Positions 1 to 7,705 of a DNA stretch of 30,399 bases are shown here, piece by piece; position 1 is the first letter of the stretch; each line of letters opens with the position of its first letter. Origin of the DNA: an uncultured Muribaculaceae bacterium (GTDB taxonomy: Bacteria > Bacteroidota > Bacteroidia > Bacteroidales > Muribaculaceae); contig CAJUBL010000039.1 of the NCBI GenBank assembly GCA_910584665.1, positions 1 to 30,399 on the forward strand. The letters run 5' to 3'. Made by a program: the position numbers and the translations under genes. The notes below the pieces were generated by a model that was not told the DNA's origin, searched no databases, and saw nothing but the letters and a program-made list of their open reading frames with translations.

Positions 1-83
1 CACCTCCAAAACATTTTCTCCACCGGCAGATGCTTCTTTCCGTTGAGAATACCTGCAATCTCCTCTTCCTTGTGCTTTGTCAA
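1..83 (-). CDS. possible partial gene downstream of lon (left edge)
   Basis: The minus strand is open from a TTG codon at 83-81 to the window edge, giving 27 residues that begin LTKHKEEEIAGILNGKK. The TTG lies 15 bases after the lon stop, so the gene could be co-transcribed with lon. An in-frame ATG at 14-12 is an alternative start, in which case bases 15-98 are only a spacer. In Bacteroides, lon is often followed by the queuine tRNA-ribosyltransferase gene tgt, but too little sequence is visible to test that. Everything here is low certainty. Confidence 0.3.
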   Translation of the reverse strand, partial: MTKHKEEEIAGILNGKKHLPVEKMFWR

Positions 84-98
84 TGGTTATATACTTGG

Positions 99-2528
99 TT
101 AGAGTTTTATGGCGTCGGAGGAGGGCTGATCGGTCACGGCTGTTTTTATTACGTCAAGTATTGTGTCGACATAGTGGAATGTCAGACCGTTACGGTACTT
201 TTCAGCTATCTCTCCGATGTCTTTGGTGTTGTCTCGCGATATGATTATGTCGGTGATGCCGGCACGTTTGGCTGCCAGAATTTTTTCTTTAATGCCTCCG
301 ACGGGTAATACCTTACCTCTCAGTGTGATTTCTCCTGTCATAGCTATGCGCTCCCTGACTCGTGTCTGTCTGAATGCCGATACGATTGAGGTTACCATTG
401 TGATGCCTGCTGACGGACCATCCTTTGGTATCGCACCTTCGGGAACATGGATGTGTATGTTGTATTTGTCAAACAGTGCCGGATCTATTCCAAGCTGACC
501 GGCATGGGCCTTGACATATTGCAGGGCAATCATAGCCGATTCTTTCATCACGTTACCAAGGTTTCCTGTGAGATTAAGCTTCTCGCCGTTACCTTGTGAC
601 AGGGATGTCTCGATGTAGAGAATCTCTCCGCCGACGGCTGTCCAGGCCAGTCCCGTAACGACACCTGCAAAGTCGTTTCCTTCATATCTGTCTCGGTTGT
701 ATCGTGCCACACCAAGGTAGTGGCTTACGCTTTCCGGTTCAATTATGTGGCTGAAATTCTCATTGCTAATTTTCTTCAGAATCACTTTCCGCACTACTGA
801 TTGCAGTTGCTTGTCAAGCTGACGGACACCGCTTTCAGATGTGTAGTGTTCTATGATATAGGCAACACTTGCGGGGGTGAACTTAAGATCATCCTCACTA
901 AGTTTATTTTCTTTAAGTATTTTGGGGATAAGATGGCGTATGGCGATCTCGACTTTCTCTTCAATCAGGTAGCCTGAGATGTCAATCACCTCCATGCGGT
1001 CAAGCAGAGGTTGTGATAATGTTGACAATGTGTTGGCAGTGGCGATGAACAATACTTTTGACAGGTCGTAGTCAATGTCAATGTAGTTGTCATGGAAATG
1101 GCAGTTCTGCTCGGGATCAAGGACTTCGAGCAAAGCTGCTGCCGGATCTCCCTTGAAGTCACTGCCTATCTTGTCTATCTCGTCAAGCATAAGCACCGGA
1201 TTTGATGTGCTGGCTCGTTTGACGGCTTCCATTATCCGGCCAGGCATGGCGCCTATGTAGGTGCGGCGATGTCCTCTTATCTCGGCTTCGTCATGCAGAC
1301 CTCCGAGCGAGACCCTCTGGTATTGTCTGCCCATTGCACGTGCTATGGATTGGCCGAGAGATGTTTTGCCTACACCTGGCGCTCCTACCAGGCATAGTAT
1401 CGGTGCGTTGCCCTCAGGGTTGTTCATAATGACAGCCAGTTGCTCCAGTATACGGTCTTTGACTTTTTCAAGTCCATAATGATCGTTGTTAAGCGTTTCG
1501 CGTGCTTTTCCGAAGTCGCTGTTTTCGACGTCATATTTGAGCCATGGCAAGGACAGAAGGGTTTCAAGGTAAGCATACTGTACCGAGTAGTCGGGACTCT
1601 GTGGATTGAGTCTGTCAAGTTTTTCCGCTTCTTTGACAAATGTATTGTATGCTTCTTCGGGAAATGGTACCTTACGGGCGCGTTCCATAATCTTTTCCAT
1701 TTCGTCCTGATCGCCATACAGTTCTTTGCGCAATGAGTCAATCTGTTGTTGCAGGAACGTGTTTTTCTGCTGGTTGGTCAGATTTATGTGGGTGCGTTCC
1801 ATTATGGATCTGTTAAGGTCGCTCAGCTGCTGCAGTACCGATAGTTCGGCCAATAACATGAGTCCGCGCTCTTTCAGTTTGTTTTTGGCCAGCAGTTTGG
1901 CTTTCTGCTCGATAGGTATGGGCATGTGTGTGGATACCATGTTGATGAGCATCTCAGGATTGTTCACACTGCTTATGTTGAACTTCATCTCTTCGGGAGC
2001 TCCAGGGGTGTTCTCGAGAATTGATGAGGCGGTGTCTTTTATCATTTCAGCCACCGATTTGAATTCGGTGTCATTAGACTTTGGTATACTGTCTCTGATC
2101 GGCTTGACGTGAGCCGACAGCCTGGCCTGAGGCATGGTTTCACCTTTGCCCGGTCCGAGTACTTTGAATTTATTGCGGCTATGCAGTATTGCGGTATGGG
2201 TTCCGTCAGGCAGATCCAGCACTTTGATCACGTCAGCAATTACTCCATATTCGTGGAACTGGTCGGGAACAGTCGGATCATCGACAGCGGGATCTGACTG
2301 GCATAATATACCGATTGAAATTTTCTGTTCGTTGGCTTTCTGTGCGGTTATATAAGAATTTTCCCGTCCTAAGGCCAGAGGTATTGTGACATCAGGAAAC
2401 AATATCAGGTTGCGTGTAGGCAGAATCGGCAGGTCCTCATAGCAGGGTTCTCCGTTGTTGAGGAATGACTTCAGATCTATCTCGCCAAGTGATATTATTG
2501 ATTGGTTTTTTTCGTGATCCGGATTCAT
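99..2528 (-). CDS. lon: ATP-dependent endopeptidase La (Lon)
   Basis: Cytosolic AAA+ serine protease that degrades misfolded and short-lived regulatory proteins. At 809 residues it has the full LonA layout: an N-terminal substrate-binding domain (about 30-240, starting LPILPTRNLILFP), a coiled linker (240-300), an AAA+ module with Walker A GAPGVGKT (382-389) and Walker B LMLDEID (446-452), and a C-terminal protease domain. The catalytic Ser706 in PKDGPSAG and Lys749 in GGIKEK form the Ser-Lys dyad and are 43 residues apart, as in E. coli Lon. The ATG at 2528 is the natural start. No TAnnTTTG promoter was seen in the 167 bases upstream, which instead hold two hairpins, so how it is transcribed is unclear. 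Confidence 0.97.
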   Translation of the reverse strand: MNPDHEKNQSIISLGEIDLKSFLNNGEPCYEDLPILPTRNLILFPDVTIPLALGRENSYITAQKANEQKISIGILCQSDPAVDDPTVPDQFHEYGVIADVIKVLDLPDGTHTAILHSRNKFKVLGPGKGETMPQARLSAHVKPIRDSIPKSNDTEFKSVAEMIKDTASSILENTPGAPEEMKFNISSVNNPEMLINMVSTHMPIPIEQKAKLLAKNKLKERGLMLLAELSVLQQLSDLNRSIMERTHINLTNQQKNTFLQQQIDSLRKELYGDQDEMEKIMERARKVPFPEEAYNTFVKEAEKLDRLNPQSPDYSVQYAYLETLLSLPWLKYDVENSDFGKARETLNNDHYGLEKVKDRILEQLAVIMNNPEGNAPILCLVGAPGVGKTSLGQSIARAMGRQYQRVSLGGLHDEAEIRGHRRTYIGAMPGRIMEAVKRASTSNPVLMLDEIDKIGSDFKGDPAAALLEVLDPEQNCHFHDNYIDIDYDLSKVLFIATANTLSTLSQPLLDRMEVIDISGYLIEEKVEIAIRHLIPKILKENKLSEDDLKFTPASVAYIIEHYTSESGVRQLDKQLQSVVRKVILKKISNENFSHIIEPESVSHYLGVARYNRDRYEGNDFAGVVTGLAWTAVGGEILYIETSLSQGNGEKLNLTGNLGNVMKESAMIALQYVKAHAGQLGIDPALFDKYNIHIHVPEGAIPKDGPSAGITMVTSIVSAFRQTRVRERIAMTGEITLRGKVLPVGGIKEKILAAKRAGITDIIISRDNTKDIGEIAEKYRNGLTFHYVDTILDVIKTAVTDQPSSDAIKL

Positions 2529-2579
2529 GTGCTAATTATAGGAATATATGTATTTTTCGGTATGTCACTATCGTGATAA

Positions 2580-2605
2580 CGGCCCCTTCTTGGTTGATGG
2601 GGCCG
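2580..2605 (-). terminator. hairpin downstream of the DUF5606 gene
   Basis: Seven-base perfect stem CGGCCCC (2580-2586) and GGGGCCG (2599-2605) around a 12-base loop, between the DUF5606 stop and the lon start. It is GC-rich enough to end the upstream minus-strand transcript, but no T-run follows on that strand. It may instead be a structured lon leader. Confidence 0.4.
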
Positions 2606-2627
2606 GATCATTGATTTGTCATCGGTC

Positions 2628-2650
2628 GTGGAGAATATCAGTCTCTCCAC
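2628..2650. repeat. inverted repeat between the DUF5606 gene and lon
   Basis: GTGGAGA (2628-2634) pairs with TCTCCAC (2644-2650) across a nine-base loop. With the hairpin at 2580-2605 it makes a two-stem structure in the spacer. It could be part of a terminator or of the lon 5' untranslated region. Confidence 0.35.
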
Positions 2651-2695
2651 AATCTGCATGTCTGACTGGTTGTGTGAGGATGATAGGGCGCATTA

Positions 2696-3133
2696 TCAGG
2701 CCTTATCCTCTTCCTCAGATTTGCTTTCGTCTTCAGCCTTCTCCGGCTCTACGAAGGTATCGATACCTGCCGCCAGTAACTGGTTGTACCAGTTCAGCAA
2801 CTTCCTGATATCGTTGGTGTAGACTTTCTCGTCGTCAAAGTCAGGCAGAACTTCGGCAAAGAAACTCCTTATGCCGGCATCGTTGCCAAGGCCTTTGACA
2901 TCCACCGGCTTACCGTTCATTTTAGTTTTTACGGCTTCGAGAACAATTCCTAAAGGAACATCGTCCTCGACGGTGTAGATCGATATGTCGGCCAGGGATA
3001 TCACCTTGTCGTGGGCATATGCCGGAGTGCGTTTGTGGGTTGACAGGCTTTCAACTATGAGCATGTTTTTACCAGGGTTTACGAGTCTGAAAAGTCCCGG
3101 ACGTCCCGAGATGCAGAGTATTCCTTTAAGCAT
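2696..3133 (-). CDS. DUF5606 family protein
   Basis: A 145-residue cytosolic protein that I match to DUF5606, a Bacteroidetes family of unknown function whose members begin much like this one (MLKGILCISGRPGLFRLV). The N-terminal 60 residues look like a small beta-rich domain, followed by a helical segment and an acidic, lysine/glutamate-rich tail (about 128-145). The ATG at 3133 was chosen: the reading frame stays open to a TTG at 3160, but family members start at MLKG. It is divergent from the Yip1-like gene, and its -7 element (3203-3210) forms one arm of a palindrome. No function can be given. Confidence 0.85.
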   Translation of the reverse strand: MLKGILCISGRPGLFRLVNPGKNMLIVESLSTHKRTPAYAHDKVISLADISIYTVEDDVPLGIVLEAVKTKMNGKPVDVKGLGNDAGIRSFFAEVLPDFDDEKVYTNDIRKLLNWYNQLLAAGIDTFVEPEKAEDESKSEEEDKA

Positions 3134-3202
3134 GGTTAGGTTCTTTTTGTCTGATTTCAATTATCATAGCCGTGTTGCGGTGCGGCTATATTATTCTGAC
3201 TA

Positions 3203-3210
3203 CAAAGGTA
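3203..3210 (-). promoter_or_regulatory. -7 box for the DUF5606 gene
   Basis: The minus strand reads TACCTTTG, matching TAnnTTTG. No TTTG is present 19-21 bases upstream. Transcription would start near 3197, giving a leader of about 64 bases to the ATG at 3133. Confidence 0.6.
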
Positions 3211-3234
3211 CATAAAAAATTGGGAATTTTTATG

Positions 3235-3242
3235 TACCTTTG
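3235..3242 (+). promoter_or_regulatory. -7 box for the Yip1-like/smpB operon
   Basis: TACCTTTG matches TAnnTTTG and lies only eight bases before the ATG at 3251. The transcript would be leaderless or nearly so. No TTTG occurs at the expected -33 distance. Confidence 0.55.
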
Positions 3243-3250
3243 TATTTGAA

Positions 3251-3793
3251 ATGTTAATCTATCTCAAGAACATAATACAGCTTGTCATTTCACCTGATAA
3301 CGGGTGGGAGGATATTGATGCCGACCGATCATCACAGCGTGCTTTCAAAGGACTTCTGTGGATGACCGGCATAGCCGCACTGTCGGTTTTCGTGCAGTTG
3401 CTGTATGCGCATCATATTCCATTAGTGGCGATGTTCCAAATGGTTATCGTTGTGATGATTTCATATGGCGCTACTTATTTTATAGGTAATTCGGTGGTCA
3501 CGTCATGGCTGCCGCGTATTAACGGCGGTGTGTCGGATGCCGACCGTGTGCATCTGTTCTCGGCTTATTCGGTAAGTCTGTTGTCAATTCAGACAATAGT
3601 ATCAAACCTGCTGCCAATCACATTTGCCATTCTTGAACTCTGGCCGATATATACCGTTGTAATCATGTGGAGGGCTATGGCAATTCTTGATATATCTGTC
3701 GAGGCTACCGGCAAGTATCTTCTTGCAGTGATCCTCGGGTTTATTTTGCCGTCCCAGCTCTTACCAAGGATTTTTAATACTGTTATAATGTAA
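3251..3793 (+). CDS. Yip1-like multi-pass inner-membrane protein
   Basis: A 180-residue protein with about five hydrophobic segments (roughly 33-50, 58-78, 100-120, 122-142, 154-174). The opening, an amphipathic segment and then SPDNGWEDI, is typical of bacterial Yip1-domain proteins of Bacteroidetes, where a W-E motif precedes the membrane region. Its role is unknown; the family name comes from eukaryotic Rab-interacting proteins and does not imply trafficking here. The stop overlaps the smpB ATG by one base (TAATG), so smpB is probably translationally coupled to it. The ATG at 3251 is the first start after the promoter-like palindrome. Confidence 0.8.
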   Translation: MLIYLKNIIQLVISPDNGWEDIDADRSSQRAFKGLLWMTGIAALSVFVQLLYAHHIPLVAMFQMVIVVMISYGATYFIGNSVVTSWLPRINGGVSDADRVHLFSAYSVSLLSIQTIVSNLLPITFAILELWPIYTVVIMWRAMAILDISVEATGKYLLAVILGFILPSQLLPRIFNTVIM

Positions 3794-4248
3794 TGAAATT
3801 TAAGGAGATCAATATAAAGAACAAGCGTGCAACCTATGATTTTGCCATAGGTGATACTTTCACTGCCGGTATCGTGCTTACCGGAACCGAGATCAAATCG
3901 ATCAGGCTCGGCAAAGCCAGCCTTGTCGATACATTCTGTTATGTCGACAATGGCGAGGTCTGGGTCAAGAACATGTATATAGCCGAATATTTCTACGGAA
4001 CATATAACAATCATGCCGAACGTCGTGACCGCAAGCTTCTGCTTAATAAGAAAGAGATAGCACAGATTGAGAAAGATGGTAAACTTACCGGTTTCTCCAT
4101 CATACCGCTCAGGCTGTTTATCAATGGCCGTGGTCTCGCCAAACTTGTTATCGGTGTGGCTAAAGGTAAGAAAGAATACGACAAGCGTCAGTCAATAAAA
4201 GAGCGTGATGACAGGCGTGCTATGGCTCGATTTTTTCAGCAAAAATAA
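3793..4248 (+). CDS. smpB: SsrA-binding protein SmpB
   Basis: Binds tmRNA and delivers it to stalled ribosomes for trans-translation. The 151 residues cover the whole family length: an OB-fold beta barrel (about 5-120, with TGTEIKSIRLGKASL and the NHAERRDRKLLL segment) and a basic C-terminal tail (KGKKEYDKRQSIKERDDRR) that enters the mRNA channel. It starts inside the stop codon of the Yip1-like gene. Its last 29 bases overlap the 3' end of the convergent methyltransferase gene. Confidence 0.97.
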   Translation: MKFKEINIKNKRATYDFAIGDTFTAGIVLTGTEIKSIRLGKASLVDTFCYVDNGEVWVKNMYIAEYFYGTYNNHAERRDRKLLLNKKEIAQIEKDGKLTGFSIIPLRLFINGRGLAKLVIGVAKGKKEYDKRQSIKERDDRRAMARFFQQK

Positions 4249-5413
4249 TATACTGTCTGTCATCTGTCGCGGTGATACCTGTGATGCGGGTTTTACCGCT
4301 TTTTTTTATTCCTAAGCGAGTACGCAGGGAGTCGGCGCTTATAGGAAAATTTCGTGTCGCGACATCGGCCTGTATCCGTTTCCGGGCTAATTGTCTGATG
4401 TGCCCCGATGTGTATGGTATGACCTCTGTTATCTCATAGTTTCGTCCGGGAAAATCATCGGTCCTTTTATCGCTGGTGTATAGATGGGTATTGTGATGTA
4501 TCATGAACGCGTTGAATCTCCGGCATAACAGTCTGAACGGTCCGGCCTTCATTGTCGCCGCCGAGGGTTCAAGCAGATACATTCCGACCTCGGGCATTCT
4601 GCATTTTGCCTGAGCCTCGGCTTCTTCGCCTGCAGTAAAAGTGAATATAGCTCCATCGTTCCATATCTTTATTTCCGGGTCATGATGCTCGTTGCTGTCG
4701 ATTAATGCCAGAAGTTCGCGACACTCTCCTCGCTCGGCGACAGACCATAACTCACGTGTGCCAGGCAGGTCCCGCAGTGTCTGGGTCACATCAAGCATCG
4801 GAGACATTTTTACCATTATGAGTTTTGATCTGGCACGTAACAAGGGGAGTAACAAGGTGACATCGGGTGTGCAATCATGTATGTTGTAAACGCGACCTCC
4901 GGAGTCGTCACGTCTGGCCGGGTCTATGAATATAAGGTCAAAATGCTCTTCGGTCTTTTTTAACCATTCCACACTGTCTGCGTTCAGTACCGTGATATTA
5001 GGTCTGTCTTTGAAATTATAAGCCGCTACATCAGCTATCTTTTTATTCAGATCGACGGCAGTCATCCTTACCGACGGATCACGGGCTAAGAGTGAGGCGT
5101 CTACACCGAGTCCGCATGTCATATCGAGCACCTTAGACCCGTGTTCAAGTCCGGCAATATCGTGATGTAAACGAGCCACACGAGCTGATGATGCCTGTTC
5201 GACCGACAGACTTACAGGCATAAGCCGGGGTAATAGTTCCGTTTCACCGGTAATCAGAAACTTTGAACGGGACCGCCGTTCATTTTCAATCTGGGCTATG
5301 GCATCGTCAATCCAGTCGGGATCACTGTGCTTCTTTGCGAGTCGTAGTTTTATCGGGTCTGTCCCGCGGTGGCGGTCTACCCATTCCCAGAAATTATTGT
5401 CATATATGCTCAT
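4220..5413 (-). CDS. class I SAM-dependent methyltransferase with THUMP-like C-terminus
   Basis: A 397-residue protein. Residues about 90-170 form a Rossmann methyltransferase core: motif I VLDMTCGLGVDASLL (95-109), an acidic SAM-ribose residue in AVDLN (119-123) and the catalytic-region motif FIDPARRD (162-169). The last 80 residues resemble the THUMP-like domain found behind this methyltransferase type, which suggests an RNA substrate. The substrate is not known, so a tRNA or rRNA target is an inference. It is convergent with smpB, overlapping by 29 bases, and lies downstream of pgk beyond a strong hairpin. The ATG at 5413 is the start used; no promoter was recognised in the 20 bases between it and the hairpin. 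Confidence 0.85.
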   Translation of the reverse strand: MSIYDNNFWEWVDRHRGTDPIKLRLAKKHSDPDWIDDAIAQIENERRSRSKFLITGETELLPRLMPVSLSVEQASSARVARLHHDIAGLEHGSKVLDMTCGLGVDASLLARDPSVRMTAVDLNKKIADVAAYNFKDRPNITVLNADSVEWLKKTEEHFDLIFIDPARRDDSGGRVYNIHDCTPDVTLLLPLLRARSKLIMVKMSPMLDVTQTLRDLPGTRELWSVAERGECRELLALIDSNEHHDPEIKIWNDGAIFTFTAGEEAEAQAKCRMPEVGMYLLEPSAATMKAGPFRLLCRRFNAFMIHHNTHLYTSDKRTDDFPGRNYEITEVIPYTSGHIRQLARKRIQADVATRNFPISADSLRTRLGIKKSGKTRITGITATDDRQYIIFAEKIEP

Positions 5414-5433
5414 GGACCATATTGTATAAATGA

Positions 5434-5464
5434 AATCCCGGCCAATAAAAAATCAGCCGGGATT
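5434..5464 (-). terminator. pgk terminator hairpin
   Basis: Perfect nine-base stem AATCCCGGC (5434-5442) and GCCGGGATT (5456-5464) around a 13-base A/T-rich loop, 36 bases after the pgk stop. T-rich sequence follows on the minus strand. It likely separates pgk from the methyltransferase gene. Confidence 0.7.
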
Positions 5465-5499
5465 GAATTGATCATAATATGTTTGCCTGGGTGTAAGTA

Positions 5500-6747
5500 T
5501 TAACCCTTGATAGCAGCGATACCGGGAAGAATCTTGCCTTCGATGGCTTCAAGAAGAGCGCCGCCGCCGGTAGATACATATGAAACCTGATCGGCCATGC
5601 CGAACTTATTGACACAGGCAACAGAGTCGCCGCCGCCTACCAGCGAGAATGCGCCTTTGCCGGTGGCCTCTACGATAGCTTCGGCGATAGCGCGTGAACC
5701 GGCTGTGAAGTTATCAAATTCAAATACACCGGCAGGACCGTTCCAGAGAATGGTCTTCGCGTCCCTGATAGCCGCTGCGAATGCTTTCTGTGATTCAGGA
5801 CCGGCATCCAGACCTTCCCAACCCTCGGGGATATTCATTACAGAGCATATCTGTGTGTTGGCGTTGTTGTCGAATGCATCAGCCGCAATGCAGTCGGTTC
5901 CCAATACAAGGTTGACGCCTTTTTCTTTGGCTTTCTTAATGATGTCAAGAGCGAGGTCGAGTTTGTCTTCCTCACAGATAGACTGGCCTACGCTACCTCC
6001 CTGAGCCTTAGCGAAAGTATATGTCATACCGCCGCATAGGATCAGGTTGTCAACCTTGTCCATGAGGTTTTCAATGATGCCGATCTTTGTCGATACTTTC
6101 GATCCGCCCATGATAGCGGTGAACGGACGTTTGATGTCGCTCAGTATGTTGTCGACAGCCTGAACCTCTTTCTCCATCAGGTAGCCCAGCATCTTGTTGT
6201 CGGCGTCGAAGTAATCGGCGATGACAGCAGTCGAAGCGTGTTTGCGGTGTGCGGTACCGAATGCGTCGTTTACATATACATCGGCATAGCCTGCCAGGGT
6301 CTTGGCAAATTCTTTCTGACGGGCTTTCATTTCTTTCTTAGCCTCGTCATATTCGGGATCCTCTTTATCTATGCCTACCGGCTTGCCTTCTTCCTCAGGG
6401 TAGAAGCGCAGATTCTCCAGCAGGAGAACTTCGCCGGGTTTAAGGTTGGCGGCGGCCTCAGCGGCGTCAGCACAGTCAGGTGCGAATATTACATCTGTTC
6501 CAAGAGCTTTGGCTACGTCATCTTTGATCTGGGCCAGAGAGAACTTCGGATTCACCTTGCCTTTGGGTTTGCCCATGTGGGACATTATTATCAGCGATCC
6601 ACCATCTGCCAGGATTTTTTTGAGGGTGGGGAGGGCGCCGCGTATACGGGTGTCGTCGGTTACATTGCCGTTCTCGTCCAGAGGCACATTGAAGTCAACA
6701 CGCACGATGGCTTTTTTGCCTGCGAAGTTGTAGTTGTCGATTTTCAT
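5500..6747 (-). CDS. pgk: phosphoglycerate kinase
   Basis: Glycolytic enzyme transferring phosphate from 1,3-bisphosphoglycerate to ADP. The 415 residues contain the N-domain signature VRVDFNVPLDENG near the start, a substrate-binding region around MSHMGKPKGK, the hinge segment IMGGSKVSTKIG, and C-terminal nucleotide-binding glycine motifs (WNGPAGVFE, GGGDSV). The reading frame continues upstream of 6747, but the ATG there gives the normal family N-terminus (MKIDNYNFAGKKA), and the promoter at 6753-6784 leaves no room for an earlier start. The gene is probably monocistronic, given the hairpin after it. Confidence 0.97.
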   Translation of the reverse strand: MKIDNYNFAGKKAIVRVDFNVPLDENGNVTDDTRIRGALPTLKKILADGGSLIIMSHMGKPKGKVNPKFSLAQIKDDVAKALGTDVIFAPDCADAAEAAANLKPGEVLLLENLRFYPEEEGKPVGIDKEDPEYDEAKKEMKARQKEFAKTLAGYADVYVNDAFGTAHRKHASTAVIADYFDADNKMLGYLMEKEVQAVDNILSDIKRPFTAIMGGSKVSTKIGIIENLMDKVDNLILCGGMTYTFAKAQGGSVGQSICEEDKLDLALDIIKKAKEKGVNLVLGTDCIAADAFDNNANTQICSVMNIPEGWEGLDAGPESQKAFAAAIRDAKTILWNGPAGVFEFDNFTAGSRAIAEAIVEATGKGAFSLVGGGDSVACVNKFGMADQVSYVSTGGGALLEAIEGKILPGIAAIKG

Positions 6748-6752
6748 TTCTG

Positions 6753-6784
6753 CAAAATTAAGTTTTGGTTTAACTTGCCGCAAA
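6753..6784 (-). promoter_or_regulatory. pgk promoter
   Basis: Read on the minus strand: TTTG at 6784-6781, a 20-base spacer, then TAATTTTG at 6760-6753, a complete match to the Bacteroidetes consensus. The last base of the -7 box is six bases from the pgk ATG, so the mRNA would be leaderless or nearly so. Confidence 0.65.
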
Positions 6785-6838
6785 TTTAACAAAATTCCAG
6801 TAGAAAATAAAGAAAAATTTCCGTAAAATTAATGGCGT

Positions 6839-6857
6839 ATACAGGAATAGGCTGTAT
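6839..6857 (-). terminator. weak hairpin after pyrF
   Basis: ATACAG (6839-6844) pairs with CTGTAT (6852-6857) across seven bases, just after the pyrF stop on the minus strand. The stem is short and is not followed by a clear T-run, so a terminator role is only possible. Confidence 0.25.
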
Positions 6858-6864
6858 GGTTATA

Positions 6865-7695
6865 TTATATTCCGGCGTAGGTGCTGAGCAACCCGCTCAT
6901 CTGGTCGCGTAGTTTAAGAGCTTCGGCGGCGGCGGCTTCGGCAAAATCTTTTCCCTGTGACGCATATATGATGCCACGGGATGAGTTGACAAGCAGTCCG
7001 CAGTCTTTGTTCATACCATATTTCGCAACTTCTTCAAGGCTGCCGCCCTGTGCGCCTACACCCGGCACGAGCAGGAAGCTGTCGGGGGCTACCGCACGGA
7101 TATCCTCAAATAGTTTTCCCTGGGTTGCGCCGACAACGAACATCAGCTGGTCGGCTGTCGCCCATTTACCGGCTTTGAGTATCACGTTCTCAAACAATCT
7201 TCGGCCATCTCTGTCTTCTATGAGCTGGAAATCATGACTGCCTTTGTTTGATGTGAGTGCCAGCAGTATGACCCACTTGCCGTCATATCCCAGAAATGGA
7301 GTGACGCTGTCTTCGCCCATATATGGAGCTACGGTGATTGCATCGACGTCAAGGTGCTCGAAGAAACTGCGCGCATACATCGCGGATGTATTGCCTATGT
7401 CACCGCGTTTGGCATCGGCTATTACAAACTGGTCGGGAAAGTCTGTCTTCAGGTAGCGCAGAGTTTTTTCAAGCGCGATCCATCCTTCTACACCCAGACT
7501 CTCATAGAAAGCCAGATTGGGTTTGTATGCTACGCAGTAGGGGGCTGTGGCATCGATAATGGCTTTGTTGAAAAGGAATATAGCGTCCTCTTTGTCGGCC
7601 ATGTGGGCCGGAATCTTCCTGATATCGGTATCAAGACCTACACATAGAAAAGATCTTTTGCGCCTGATATTCCCGACAAGCTGATTGTAATTCAT
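6865..7695 (-). CDS. pyrF: orotidine 5'-phosphate decarboxylase
   Basis: Last step of de novo UMP synthesis. At 276 residues it has the length of the longer (type 2) bacterial PyrF group rather than the roughly 240-residue E. coli type. Visible motifs are the barrel strand FLCVGLDTD (16-24), the substrate lysine in AYKPN (56-60), the catalytic DAKRGDIGNT (94-103, with Lys96) and the phosphate-binding PGVGAQGG toward the C-terminus. It begins ten bases after the prfA stop, so it is very likely co-transcribed with prfA, a pairing common in Bacteroidales. Confidence 0.96.
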   Translation of the reverse strand: MNYNQLVGNIRRKRSFLCVGLDTDIRKIPAHMADKEDAIFLFNKAIIDATAPYCVAYKPNLAFYESLGVEGWIALEKTLRYLKTDFPDQFVIADAKRGDIGNTSAMYARSFFEHLDVDAITVAPYMGEDSVTPFLGYDGKWVILLALTSNKGSHDFQLIEDRDGRRLFENVILKAGKWATADQLMFVVGATQGKLFEDIRAVAPDSFLLVPGVGAQGGSLEEVAKYGMNKDCGLLVNSSRGIIYASQGKDFAEAAAAEALKLRDQMSGLLSTYAGI

Positions 7696-7705
7696 AGTGA
7701 TGTTT

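Larger units (their letters stand above)
3201..3244. repeat. 18-base palindrome with divergent promoter elements
   Basis: The left arm 3201-3218 (TACAAAGGTACATAAAAA) is the exact reverse complement of the right arm 3227-3244, with only eight bases between them. Each arm contains a Bacteroidetes -7 box pointing outward. Confidence 0.9.

Noticed and set aside
30..308. plus-strand open frame at the left edge
   Set aside because: Overlaps the conserved C-terminus of lon on the other strand; its low-complexity, F/V/Y-rich composition is typical of a shadow frame.
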